Source: Archivesica marissinica (lineage: Eukaryota; Mollusca; Bivalvia; Venerida; Vesicomyidae). From it: a stretch of 64,000 nucleotides of DNA. The notes under the pieces are model-generated. The model worked only from the letters and a program-made list of their open reading frames with translations, made no database searches and was not told where the DNA came from. The DNA is taken from NCBI GenBank assembly GCA_014843695.1, contig CM026390.1, positions 17,028,942 to 17,092,941 of the forward strand. The letters run 5' to 3'. The translations under genes were made by a program, and so were the position numbers. This document shows, one piece after another, positions 43,074 to 55,505 of this stretch. The stretch's first letter is position 1; each line of letters begins with the position of its first letter.

Positions 43074-44073
43074 NNNNNNNNNNNNNNNNNNNNNNNNNNN
43101 NNNNNNNNNNNNNNNNNNNNNNNNNNNNNNNNNNNNNNNNNNNNNNNNNNNNNNNNNNNNNNNNNNNNNNNNNNNNNNNNNNNNNNNNNNNNNNNNNNNN
43201 NNNNNNNNNNNNNNNNNNNNNNNNNNNNNNNNNNNNNNNNNNNNNNNNNNNNNNNNNNNNNNNNNNNNNNNNNNNNNNNNNNNNNNNNNNNNNNNNNNNN
43301 NNNNNNNNNNNNNNNNNNNNNNNNNNNNNNNNNNNNNNNNNNNNNNNNNNNNNNNNNNNNNNNNNNNNNNNNNNNNNNNNNNNNNNNNNNNNNNNNNNNN
43401 NNNNNNNNNNNNNNNNNNNNNNNNNNNNNNNNNNNNNNNNNNNNNNNNNNNNNNNNNNNNNNNNNNNNNNNNNNNNNNNNNNNNNNNNNNNNNNNNNNNN
43501 NNNNNNNNNNNNNNNNNNNNNNNNNNNNNNNNNNNNNNNNNNNNNNNNNNNNNNNNNNNNNNNNNNNNNNNNNNNNNNNNNNNNNNNNNNNNNNNNNNNN
43601 NNNNNNNNNNNNNNNNNNNNNNNNNNNNNNNNNNNNNNNNNNNNNNNNNNNNNNNNNNNNNNNNNNNNNNNNNNNNNNNNNNNNNNNNNNNNNNNNNNNN
43701 NNNNNNNNNNNNNNNNNNNNNNNNNNNNNNNNNNNNNNNNNNNNNNNNNNNNNNNNNNNNNNNNNNNNNNNNNNNNNNNNNNNNNNNNNNNNNNNNNNNN
43801 NNNNNNNNNNNNNNNNNNNNNNNNNNNNNNNNNNNNNNNNNNNNNNNNNNNNNNNNNNNNNNNNNNNNNNNNNNNNNNNNNNNNNNNNNNNNNNNNNNNN
43901 NNNNNNNNNNNNNNNNNNNNNNNNNNNNNNNNNNNNNNNNNNNNNNNNNNNNNNNNNNNNNNNNNNNNNNNNNNNNNNNNNNNNNNNNNNNNNNNNNNNN
44001 NNNNNNNNNNNNNNNNNNNNNNNNNNNNNNNNNNNNNNNNNNNNNNNNNNNNNNNNNNNNNNNNNNNNNNNNN
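43074..44073. other. Assembly gap, 1000 N
   Basis: Exactly 1000 N joining the 21-bp array to an unrelated 36-bp array. The true distance and content are unknown. Confidence 0.99.
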
Positions 44074-45740
44074 CCTACATGTACATTACATCCCAAGTAC
44101 ACCCAAACTCCTACATGTACATTATATCCCAAGTACACACAAACTCCTACATGTACATTATATCCCAAGTACACACAAACTCCTACATGTACATTATATC
44201 CCAAGTACACACAAACTCCTACATGTACATTACATCCCAAGTACACACAAACTCCTACATGTACATTATATCCCAAGTACACACAAACTCCTACATGTAC
44301 ATTATATCCCAAGTACACACAAACTCCTACATGTACATTACATCCCAAGTACACACAAGTACACACAAACTCCTACATGTACATTACATCCCAAGTACAC
44401 ACAAACTCCTACATGTACATTACATCCCAAGTACACACAAACTCCTACATGTACATTACATCCCAAGTACACACAAACTCCTACATGTACATTACATCCC
44501 AAGTACACACAAACTCCTACATGTACATTACATCCCAAGTACACACAAACTCCTACATGTACATTACATCCCAAGTACACACAAACTCCTACATGTACAT
44601 TACATCCCAAGTACACACAAACTCCTACATGTACATTACATCCCAAGTACACACAAACTCCTACATGTACATTACATCCCAAGTACACACAAACTCCTAC
44701 ATGTACATTACATCCCAAGTACACACAAACTCCTACATGTACATTATATCCCAAGTACACACAAACTCCTACATGTACATTACATCCCAAGTACACACAA
44801 GTCCAAACTCCTACATGTACATTACATCCCAAGTACACACAAGTACACACAAACTCCTACATGTACATTACATCCCAAGTACACACAAACTCCTACATGT
44901 ACATTATATCCCAAGTACACACAAACTCCTACATGTACATTATATCCCAAGTACACACAAACTCCTACATGTACATTACATCCCAAGTACACACAAGTAC
45001 ACACAAACTCCTACATGTACATTACATCCCAAGTACACACAAACTCCTACATGTACATTACATCCCAAGTACACACAAACTCCTACATGTACATTACATC
45101 CCAAGTACACACAAACTCCTACATGTACATTACATCCCAAGTACACACACTCCTACATGTACATTACATCCCAAGTACACACAAACTCCTACATGTACAT
45201 TACATCCCAAGTACACACAAACTCCTACATGTACATTACATCCCAAGTACACACAAACTCCTACATGTACATTACATCCCAAGTACACACAAACTCCTAC
45301 ATGTACATTACATCCCAAGTACACACAAGTACACACAAACTCCTACATGTACATTACATCCCAAGTACACACAAACTCCTACATGTACATTACATCCCAA
45401 GTACACACACACTCCTACATGTACATTACATCCCAAGTACACACAAACTCCTACATGTACATTACATCCCAAGTACACACACACTCCTACATGTACATTA
45501 CATCCCAAGTACACCCAAACTCCTACATGTACATTACATCCCAAGTACACACACACTCCTACATGTACATTACATCCCAAGTACACACAAACTCCTACAT
45601 GTACATTACATCCCAAGTACACACACACTCCTACATGTACATTACATCCCAAGTACACACAAACTCCTACATGTACATTACATCCCAAGTACACACACAC
45701 TCCTACATGTACATTACATCCCAAGTACACACAAACTCCT
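44074..45740 (+). repeat. 36-bp minisatellite
   Basis: About 46 units containing 'ctcctacatgtacattacat' and 'cccaagtacacacaaa'. Some junctions carry an extra 'gtacacacaa'. Toward the right edge, cacaaac and cacacac variants alternate from unit to unit. Confidence 0.98.
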
Positions 45741-45744
45741 TCGT

Positions 45745-46215
45745 TCATAATTTTGAACGTCTTATTGTTTTATAACTTGCACTGAAATCATACAAAAATA
45801 TATATAACAGTTTACGTAATAAATAAATTCAACCATTTACATGTGAAATTAATTCAACAGTTTACATGTGAAATTAATTCAACAGTTTACATGCGGAGTA
45901 TCTTTAGCATACTTGAGTGACCTACACAATATTATCAAGTGAACGTTTAACAGACAGCGTGGACCTCGCGCCTTACTTCAGCAGCAATTAAAAAAAAAAT
46001 GCAGCAATTGATCTTAAATGGCCTTAATAAAGGCCAACTTAATACTATACATATATATCAATACAAACAATGCATGTTCAGTTTATAGTTGCTACACAAT
46101 GTAGGTTCCAAATCTTGTATATTTTAGAATATGGAATCACAAGCTAAATACCAATGTACATTAGTTAAACTAACGCTATACAAAAGCTAACTTTATACAG
46201 CCACTTTCCAACTTT
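45745..46215. other. Unassigned; short direct repeat
   Basis: Two to three copies of 'aattaattcaacagtttaca' lie at 45825-45895. Otherwise nothing recognised. Confidence 0.45.
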
Positions 46216-47030
46216 TTAACCCTTTCCCTCATAGAAGCACCTATTGACACCAATACGACATACATTGACAATGTAGTAGCCAAACCAATGTTCATAATAA
46301 AGGCCAGAATCTCATGTAGTCCCAGTAATATCTATGGAGGTGGGATAGATATGGCGACTACTTATACACTGCATGATAGCTAAATGGCTATCGTTTGTAT
46401 GGAAATATAATAGTATATTAACCTAAATCTCTATGTAGTCCCAGTAATATCTATGGAGGTGGGATAGATATGGTGACTACTTATCCACTGCATGATAGCT
46501 AAATGGCTGTCGTTTGTATGGAGATATAATAGTATATTAACCTAAATCTCTATGAAGGAAAGGGTTAAATGGCTGTCGTTTGTATGGAGATATAATAGTA
46601 TATTAACCTAAATCTCTATGAAGGAAAGGGTTAAATGGCTGTCGTTTGTATGGAGATATAATAGTATATTAACCTAAATCTCTATGAAGGAAAGGGCTAA
46701 ATGGCTGTCGTTTGTATGGAGATATAATAGTATATTAACCTAAATCTCTATGAAGGAAAGGGCTAAATGGCTGTCGTTTGTATGGAGATATAATAGTATA
46801 TTAACCTAAATCTCTATGAAGGAAAGGGTTAAATGGCTGTCGTTTGTATGGAGATATAATAGTATATTAACCTAAATCTCTATGAAGGAAAGGGTTAAAT
46901 GGCTGTCGTTTGTATGGAGATATAATAGTATATTAACCTAAATCTCTATGAAGGAAAGGGTTAAATGGCTGTCGTTTGTATGGAGATATAATAGTATATT
47001 AACCTAAATCTCTATGAAGGAAAGGGTTAA
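46216..47030 (+). mobile_element. TTAA-ended MITE T3 with its right end amplified
   Basis: TTAA plus CCCTTTCCCTCATAGA at 46216 and the inverse CTATGAAGGAAAGGGTTAA at 47030. From about 46500 the final 66 bp, ending at 'gaaggaaaggg' and TTAA, is repeated about eight times, so each unit ends in a MITE terminus. A 100-bp internal segment ('agtcccagtaatatctatgg') is also duplicated at 46318 and 46437. Confidence 0.85.
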
Positions 47031-47290
47031 GTGGTGGACAAAGATCACACTCTCCCCTGGAACCCTTTTTTTTTTCAGGCACATGCTAAGGAACTAGGTC
47101 AAACAATCACATGGAATGGAAACCTAGTTCTCAGTCTAGCAAGAATACATGTAGTTTTAACCCAATTCTGCTCAAACCTGGGTCATAAAATTGCTCTAGA
47201 TACTTTTCAACAACCAACAAACTCTTACACCTTGATCACTCGGCAATATCGGAACACGATTTCAACCAAACTGTGAGATATTCTGGACCT
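47031..47290 (+). repeat. Flank duplicated at 50485-50630
   Basis: 'gtggacaaagatcacac', 'ctaaggaactaggtcaaac' and 'gcaagaatacatgtag' occur in the same order at 50485-50630. The duplication therefore extends past the MITE end. Confidence 0.8.
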
Positions 47291-47381
47291 TTCCAATGGT
47301 ACTCATTTCCTTTATATGTCGTTTGTTGCCATGTTAAACATTTTTGGGTGAGATCGTGATGGTTCAAGAGAAGAATGGAAT

Positions 47382-47930
47382 ATATATACCGTGAAACCTG
47401 TGTTAGTGGTCACCTCTATTAAGCAGCCAACCTGTATTAAGCAGCCAGTTTCTAGATTCCCAATATATTGTTTTATTATACATTTGACCTCTATTAAGCA
47501 GCCAACCTGTATTAAGCAGCCAGTTTCTAGATTCCCAATATATTGTTTTATTATACATTTGACCTCTATTAAGCAGCCAACCTGTATTAAGCAGCCAGTT
47601 TCTAGATTCCCAATATATTGTTTTATTATACATTTGACCTCTATTAAGCAGCCAACCTGTATTAAGCAGCCAGTTTCTAGAGTCCCAATATATTGTTTTA
47701 TTATACATTTGACCTCTATTAAGCAGCCAACCTGTATTAAGCAGCCAGTTTCTAGATTCCCAATATATTGTTTTATTATACATTTGACCTCTATTAAGCA
47801 GCCAACCTGTATTAAGCAGCCAATTTCCAGATTGTTATTATACATTTGACCTCTATTAAGCAGCCACATGTGCTAAGCAGCCACTTTCTGTGATTCCCTC
47901 GGCTGGCTGCTTAACACAGGTTTGACTGTA
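47382..47930. mobile_element. TA-ended MITE T4 with 75-bp internal array
   Basis: Left end TACCGTGAAACCTGTGTTA, right end CACAGGTTTGACTGTA. Inside, a 75-bp unit with 'cctctattaagcagccaacc' and 'cccaatatattgttttatta' is repeated about six times. The short T4 copies at 12649 and 13354 lack the array. Confidence 0.85.
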
Positions 47931-48391
47931 TTCAAAATGGCCATTGCATAGGTTAATAACTGGCCCATAGCATTTACCAGATCAGTCACTAATTTGGTAC
48001 AAATGACATAGCGATTAAAGACAAAAAAATGGAGTTTGGTCCCATCAAGTATGAGGTTCCTAGAGGAATGGGTACAGGTCCGCTATATAATTTATATGGA
48101 AACATTAACAAATCCTGTCATCTGAAACAAACATAATTTGGTAGAAATGATGCTAAAGTGACCCTGAACAAACGGAGATAAAACAAAGATGTTCCACCAC
48201 AACACGAGGATCCTGGGACATTTAGGTGGGCTTGTATTCCTAATATATTCTCTCAAACAGGTGGTAAAAAATCTAAACAATGATGCATACAGCATTATTT
48301 ACTGAATGTGGACTACTTCAGTACCTAAGTATGCTTTAGTCTCTGTTCCAAAGGCAGCAATAACTGTATAACATCTAAACAAATAAGTTCT
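47931..48391. other. No recognisable feature
   Basis: Spacer between T4 and the T3-derived array. Confidence 0.4.
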
Positions 48392-49800
48392 TTAACCATT
48401 TGCCACAGAGAGACAGGTTTATATTCTACTATCTCCATACACATGGCAGCCATTTACTTATATAATCAATGGATAAACAGTCATCATGTCTATCCAACCT
48501 CCATAGGGATATATGCTTATATACAACTGTACCTCCATACACATGGCAGCCATTTACTTATATAATCAATGGATAAACAGTCATCATGTCTATCCAACCT
48601 CCATAGGGATATATGCTTATATACAACTGTACCTCCATACACATGGCAGCCATTTACTTATATAATCAATGGATAAACAGTCATCATGTCTATCCAACCT
48701 CCATAGGGATATATGCTTATATACAACTGTACCTCCATACACATGGCAGCCATTTACTTATATAATCAATGGATAAACAGTCATCATGTCTATCCAACCT
48801 CCATAGGGATATATGCTTATATACAACTGTACCTCCATACACATGGCAGCCATTTACTTATATAATCAATGGATAAACAGTCATCATGTCTATCCAACCT
48901 CCATAGGGATATATGCTTATATACAACTGTACCTCCATACACATGGCAGCCATTTACTTATATAATCAATGGATAAACAGTCATCATGTCTATCCAACCT
49001 CCATAGGGATATATGCTTATATACAACTGTACCTCCATACACATGGCAGCCATTTACTTATATAATCAATGGATAAACAGTCATCATGTCTATCCAACCT
49101 CCATAGGGATATATGCTTATATACAACTGTACCTCCATACACATGGCAGCCATTTACTTATATAATCAATGGATAAACAGTCATCATGTCTATCCAACCT
49201 CCATAGGGATATATGCTTATATACAACTGTACCTCCATACACATGGCAGCCATTTACTTATATAATCAATGGATAAACAGTCATCATGTCTATCCAACCT
49301 CCATAGGGATATATGCTTATATACAACTGTACCTCCATACACATGGCAGCCATTTACTTATATAATCAATGGATAAACAGTCATCATGTCTATCCAACCT
49401 CCATAGGGATATATGCTTATATACAACTGTACCTCCATACACATGGCAGCCATTTACTTATATAATCAATGGATAAACAGTCATCATGTCTATCCAACCT
49501 CCATAGGGATATATGCTTATATACAACTGTACCTCCATACACATGGCAGCCATTTACTTATATAATCAATGGATAAACAGTCATCATGTCTATCCAACCT
49601 CCATAGGGATATATGCTTATATACAACTGTACCTCCATACACATGGCAGCCATTTACTTATATAATCAATGGATAAACAGTCATCATGTCTATCCAACCT
49701 CCATAGAGATATATGTCATCATGTCTATCCAACCTCCATAGAGATATATGCTTATATACAACTGTACCTCCATACACATGGCAGCTACTTATATAAGTAA
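48392..49800 (-). repeat. 100-bp array derived from MITE T3
   Basis: It opens at TTAACCATTTGCCACAGAG (48392), the inverse T3 terminus, and then repeats a 100-bp unit about 13 times. The unit ('catggcagccatttactta', 'ggataaacagtcatcatg', 'ccaacctccatagg') is the inverse of T3 internal sequence. Units are nearly identical, so amplification is recent. Confidence 0.9.
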
Positions 49801-50159
49801 TGGATAAAAAGTGATCATGTAAATTGTCACATTCCAATGACCTCATCACTCTATAGCAAGTTCATACGCCATTCATGCGTGTATATAGGGTGGCATAATT
49901 CGTAACATACTTCAAAAGCATAAGAAAGGTGAGAAAATTAATCTACCACCTCCGTAGAGTTACAGTTAAGGAAATCCCACCCTAGGGCTCGACAGAGCCT
50001 CGTTCTTTGCACGTATCTTCAGCCCGAGGTTGGAATGTCGTAATATCTGTAACTCTTGGAGGTGCTAGATTCACTTTGTCATGATACTTGCATAGAACTA
50101 TTCACACAATAAGGAATAGTGGATTGAAAACAAAAACTTAGGCTCCTTAAGCTGATATA
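49801..50159. other. No recognisable feature
   Basis: Short inverted words around 49940 and 50050 ('cctccgtagagttacag' and its near complement) suggest a decayed hairpin, not classifiable. Confidence 0.35.
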
Positions 50160-50484
50160 TTAACCATTTCCCTCGTGGAAGCACCTCCTGACGCCATTAC
50201 CAATACGACATACATTCACAATGTAGTAGCCAAACTAATGTTCATAAACCCTTTCCCTCATAGAAGCATTTCTTGATGCCATTACCAATACGACATACAT
50301 TCACAATGTAGTAGCCAAACCAATGTTCATAATAAAGTCCAGAATCACATGTAGTCCCAGTAATACCTATGGAAGTGGGATAGATATGGTGACTACTTAT
50401 CCACTGCATGATAGCTAAATGGCTGTCGTTTGTATGGAGATATAATAGTATATTAACCTAAATCTCTATGAAGGAAAGGGCTAA
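50160..50484 (+). mobile_element. TTAA-ended MITE T3, second copy
   Basis: Starts TTAACCATTTCCCTCGTGG with its first 90 bp duplicated (second start at about 50248). It continues as at 46216 without the terminal array and ends 'gaaggaaagggctaa' (TTAA mutated). Confidence 0.8.
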
Positions 50485-50635
50485 GTGGTGGACAAAGATC
50501 ACACCCTCCCCTGGAACCCTTTTTTTCAGGCACATGCTAAGGAACTAGGTCAAACAATCACATGGAATGGAAACCTAGTTCTCAGTCTAGCAAGAATACA
50601 TGTAGATTGAACCCAATTCTGCTCAAACTTCAACA

Positions 50636-50806
50636 GAATGTGCTATCTGATTAGGCTCTATGTTGTTTGTTATTTGGATAGTGCAGCTAAAACAGGCTGA
50701 ATAGCAAACATCATAGATCATGATCAGACGTGGCATTTCTCTGCGGCTGATCTGGATCTATGTTGTTTGCACATTCCTTCCAATTTATTTGGCATTTTAA
50801 GGGTCG
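50636..50806 (+). mobile_element. TTAA-ended MITE T2, right half
   Basis: Matches 38320-38480 ('ggctctatgttgtttg', 'tgatctggatctatgttgtt', 'gcattttaaggg'). The left end is absent. Confidence 0.75.
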
Positions 50807-50809
50807 ACT

Positions 50810-51110
50810 TCAGCAAATAACATGTGTGCTATATATACGGATAGCGAATGTCCACAAATGATATATTATAACCATAGCAACTGACCAGAATTTAAGTTCA
50901 TCATCACTGCGGCAGGCCCATGTGTAGTTGGCAGCCCAAAATCAATGAATGCACACCCAAATAAATGTAAGTTTTATGCAAACAGTCGATGGACACTGGA
51001 TTTGTGCTGCTCGTTTCTGGGCGTACAAGTCTATAAAACAATAAACAGTTATGTGAAAACTGATTTTTCATATTTGTTTATTCCTTGAGAATGATTTACA
51101 ATCCAGGGAT
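50810..51110. other. No recognisable feature
   Basis: Spacer before the 28-bp array. Confidence 0.4.
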
Positions 51111-51114
51111 AAAT

Positions 51115-52960
51115 AACATAGACACGTGTAACAAGTTGTTCTAACATAGACACGTGTAACAAGTTGTTCTAACGTAGACACGTGTAACAAGTTGTTCTAA
51201 CATAGACACGTGCAACAAGTTGTTCTAACATAGACACGTGCAACAAGTTGTTCTAACATAAACACGTGTAACAAGTTGTTCTAACATAGACACGTGCAAC
51301 AAGTTGTTCTAACACAGACAACAAGTTGTTCTAACATAGACACGTGCAACAAGTTGTTCTAACACAGACAACAAGTTGTTCTAACACAGACAACAAGTTG
51401 TTCTAACACAGACAACAAGTTGTTCTAACACAGACACGTGTAACAAGTTGTTCTAACATAGACACGTGCAACAAGTTGTTCTAACATAGACACGTGTAAC
51501 AAGTTGTTCTAACATAGACACGTGCAACAAGTTGTTCTAACACAGACAACAAGTTGTTCTAACATAGACACGTGCAACAAGTTGTTCTAACACAGACAAC
51601 AAGTTGTTCTAACATAGACACATGCAACAAGTTGTTCTAACATAGACACGTGTAACAAGTTGTTCTAACATAGACACGTGTAACAAGTTGTTCTAACACA
51701 GACACGTGTAACAAGTTGTTCTAACACAGACACGTGTAACAAGTTGTTCTAACACAGACACGTGTAACAAGTTGTTCTAACATAGACACGTGTAACAAGT
51801 TGTTCTAACATAGACACGTGTAACAAGTTGTTCTAACACAGACACGTGCAACAAGTTGTTCTAACACAGACACGTGCAACAAGTTGTTCTAACATAGACA
51901 CGTGCAACAAGTTGTTCTAACATAGACACGTGCAACAAGTTGTTCTAACATAGACACGTGCAACAAGTTGTTCTAACATAGACACGTGTAACAAGTTGTT
52001 CTAACATAGACACGTGTAACAAGTTGTTCTAACATAGACACGTGCAACAAGTTGTTCTAACATAGACACGTGCAACAAGTTGTTCTAACATAGACACGTG
52101 TAACAAGTTGTTCTAACATAGACACGTGCAACAAGTTGTTCTAACACAGACAACAAGTTGTTCTAACATAGACACGTGCAACAAGTTGTTCTAACACAGA
52201 CAACAAGTTGTTCTAACACAGACAACAAGTTGTTCTAACACAGACAACAAGTTGTTCTAACACAGACACGTGTAACAAGTTGTTCTAACATAGACACGTG
52301 CAACAAGTTGTTCTAACATAGACACGTGTAACAAGTTGTTCTAACATAGACACGTGCAACAAGTTGTTCTAACACAGACAACAAGTTGTTCTAACATAGA
52401 CACGTGCAACAAGTTGTTCTAACACAGACAACAAGTTGTTCTAACACAGACAACAAGTTGTTCTAACATAGACAACAAGTTGTTCTAACATAGACACGTG
52501 TAACAAGTTGTTCTAACATAGACACGTGTAACAAGTTGTTCTAACATAGACAACAAGTTGTTCTAACACAGACAACAAGTTGTTTTAACATAGACATGTG
52601 CAACAAGTTGTTCTAACACAGACAACAAGTTGTTCTAACATAGACACGTGTAACAAGTTGTTCTAACACAGACAACAAGTTGTTCTAACACAGACAACAA
52701 GTTGTTCTAACATAGACACGTGTAACAAGTTGTTCTAACATAGACACGTGTAACAAGTTGTTCTAACATAGACACGTGTAACAAGTTGTTCTAACATAGA
52801 CACGTGTAACAAGTTGTTCTAACATAGACACGTGCAACAAGTTGTTCTAACATAGACACGTGCAACAAGTTGTTCTAACATAGACACGTGTAACAAGTTG
52901 TTCTAACGTAGACACGTGCAACAAGTTGTTCTAACACAGACACGTGCAATAAGTTGTTCT
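51115..52960 (+). repeat. 28-bp minisatellite rich in CACGTG
   Basis: About 70 units of two lengths: a 28-bp form ACATAGACACGTGTAACAAG plus TTGTTCTA, and a 22-bp form lacking the CACGTG part. The order of long and short units in 51280-51610 recurs near 52120-52430, so larger blocks were also duplicated. Confidence 0.98.
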
Positions 52961-53124
52961 AAGAAGTTATTACTCTAGTACTTCTCATTTTTAGCTTAGT
53001 ATGTCTCGGAACTCTCGTTGAAAGATTTCTCCCCGATTCTCGAGGTAGGACTGTAATAATACGTATAACATTAGTTCCTTATTTCCACACTTCAACAAAC
53101 TACTCTCATTCACAGCAAAATGTC

Positions 53125-54840
53125 ATGTCAACATGTCGAGTTCTCTCCACACAACATGTCGAGTTCTCTCCACACACATGTCGAGTTCTCTCCACACACA
53201 TGTCGAGTTCTCTCCACACAACATGTCGAGTTCTCTCCACACAACATGTAGAGTTCTCTCCACACAACATGTCGAGTTCTCTCCACACAACATGTCGAGT
53301 TCTCTCCACACAACATGTCGAGTTCTCTCCACACAACATGTCGAGTTCTCTCCACACAACATGTCGAGTTCTCTCCCCGAGTTCTCTCCACACAACATGT
53401 AGAGTTCTCTCCACACACATGTCGAGTTCTCTCCACACACATGTTGAGTTCTCTCCACACACATGTTGAGTTCTCTCCACACACATGTCGAGTTCTCTCC
53501 ACACACATGTCGAGTTCTCTCCACACAACATGTCGAGTTCTCTCCACACAACATCTCGAGTTCTCTCCACACACATGTTGAGTTCTCTCCACACAACATG
53601 TCGAGTTCTCTCCACACACATGTCGAGTTCTCTCCACACAACATGTCGAGTTTCTCCACACAACATGTCGAGTTCTCTCCACACAACATGTCGAGTTCTC
53701 TCACACACATGTCGAGTTCTCTCCACACAACATGTCGAGTTCTCTCCACACACATGTCGAGTTCTCTCCACACACATGTCGAGTTCTCTCCACACACATG
53801 TCAAGTTCTCTCCACACAACATGTCGAGTTCTCTCCACACACATGTCGAGTTCTCTCCACACACATGTCGAGTTCTCTCCACACGCATGTCGAGTTCTCT
53901 CCACACACATGTCAAGTTCTCTCCACACACATGTCGAGTTCTCTCCACACAACATGTCGAGTTCTCTCCACACAACATGTCGAGTTCTCTCCACACACAT
54001 GTCAGTTCTCTCCACACACATGTCAAGTTCTCTCCACACACATGTCGAGTTCTCTCCACACACATGTCAAGTTCTCTCCACACACATGTTGAGTTCTCTC
54101 CACACACATGTCAAGTTCTCTCCACACACATGTCGAGTTCTCTCCACACACATGTCGAGTTCTCTCCACACACATGTCGAGTTCTCTCCACACACATGTC
54201 GAGTTCTCTCCACACACATGTCGAGTTCTCTCCACACACATGTCGAGTTCTCTCCACACACATGTCGAGTTCTCTCCACACACATGTCGAGTTCTCTCCA
54301 CACACATGTCGAGTTCTCTCCACACACATGTCGAGTTCTCTCCACACACATGTCGAGTTCTCTCCACACACATGTCGAGTTCTCTCCACACACATGTCGA
54401 GTTCTCTCCACACACATGTCGAGTTCTCTCCACACACATGTCGAGTTCTCTCCACACACATGTCGAGTTCTCTCCACACACATGTCGAGTTCTCTCCACA
54501 CACATGTCAAGTTCTCTCCACACACATGTCAATGTCGAGTTCTCTCCACACATGTTGTGGTTTTTGTGGTTTTTGTGGTTTTTGTGGTTTTTGTGTTTTT
54601 GTGGTTTTTGTGTTTTACATGTCGAGTTCTCTCCACACACATGTGGTTTTTGTGTTTTTGTGTTTTTGTGGTTTTTGTGGTTTTTGTGGTTTTTGTGACA
54701 TGTCGAGTTCTCTCCACACACATGTCAAGTTCTCTCCACACACATGTCGAGTTCTCTCCACACACATGTCAAGTTCTTTCCACACACATGTCAAGTTCTC
54801 TCCACACACATGTCAAGTTCTCTCCACACACATGTCAAGT
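53125..54840 (+). repeat. 22-bp minisatellite
   Basis: About 75 units of TCGAGTTCTCTCCACACACATG, with 23-bp variants (cacaacatg) grouped in the left third. Two insertions of a 9-bp unit TTTTTGTGG lie at 54556-54620 and 54652-54708. All six frames are largely open because the unit lacks stops. Confidence 0.98.
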
Positions 54841-54844
54841 TCTG

Positions 54845-55137
54845 TAAACATTTCCACGCACCGTGTCAAGAAGTTCTTGCCACATTTCCAAACACATGTT
54901 AAGTTCTCACAGTTTGTCGTCCACAAGAACATAAAACTTGTCAAGAAACTGGTGATTTTAATCTGCATTATTTTCAGCACTGACATGATGCTATAAATCT
55001 ATCTTTACACATAGCACTGAACAGACATTAATGTCTGGAGAGCCACTGATACTCCCCCCCCCCCGGAAGTCACTTTCTGTATCTGGGGGTGATATCTGGT
55101 TAACCTCTGAGACACTGAGAAAGTTTGAACAGACATT
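54845..55137. other. Presumed 3' UTR or flank of the zinc-finger gene
   Basis: Diverged array edge, then unique sequence downstream of the stop codon at 55138. No clear minus-strand AATAAA found. A run of 11 C lies near 55054. Confidence 0.4.
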
Positions 55138-55346
55138 TCAGATCTGAGAGATGACGTTTTCGTATTGTTGAGCACTAGCTTGGGCGAGCAGATTGATCGC
55201 GGACAACGCTTCTTCATCGCCCACATCCCCTACGCACTCTACCTCATACTGCACTGCGGGCTGGCCGTACACCAACTCCTGGTTCCCCTGTATGGTCACC
55301 TCACCACTGCTTGATGTATAGATGTACTGGGTACCAGCTGAGGTGC
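55138..55346 (-). CDS. C2H2 zinc-finger protein, last coding exon
   Basis: Acceptor 'ttctatttttag' (AG 55348-55347). It joins in phase 1 to the previous exon to give GTSAGTQYIYTSSSGEV, continues through QELVYGQPAVQYEVE and ends ALSAINLLAQASAQQYENVI then SQI and TGA (55138-55140). There is no zinc finger in this exon. The acidic stretch VGDVGDEEALSAINLLAQA could be an activation or docking helix (inference). Confidence 0.85.
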
Positions 55347-55424
55347 CTAAAAATAGAACATGGTAAGTGACTTATTATTGAACATGTTACGCATTGAAAC
55401 TATTTGTTTGTGTTCCAAGTAGGT

Positions 55425-55505
55425 CATATGGCGGCTTTCCAGCTATTGTTGGAGGAGGAAGATCACCAGAGACATTACGGGCAATATTTCAGGTAGCTTC
55501 TTCCC
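55425..55505 (-). mobile_element. S6 SINE body fragment
   Basis: Inverse of the S6 blocks: 'ccagctattgttggaggagg' and 'gcaatatttcagg'. Sits in the last intron. Confidence 0.5.

Noticed and set aside
39476..45785. Very long open frames (792 to 1283 codons) on the plus strand, and a long minus-strand frame across the gap
   Set aside because: They follow 21-bp and 36-bp periods, which are multiples of three, and pass through N. No non-repeat domain is present.
47312..47869. 185-codon minus-strand and 152-codon plus-strand frames
   Set aside because: The 75-bp array inside MITE T4 is open on both strands; no other support.
51115..52960. CRISPR array
   Set aside because: Direct head-to-tail units without unique spacers, in a eukaryotic context with spliced genes. 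The same holds for all arrays here.
53106..54996. Many overlapping frames reading CVERTRHV or SSSLHTHVEF repeats
   Set aside because: All six frames of the 22-bp array are open; that is a property of the unit, not coding.
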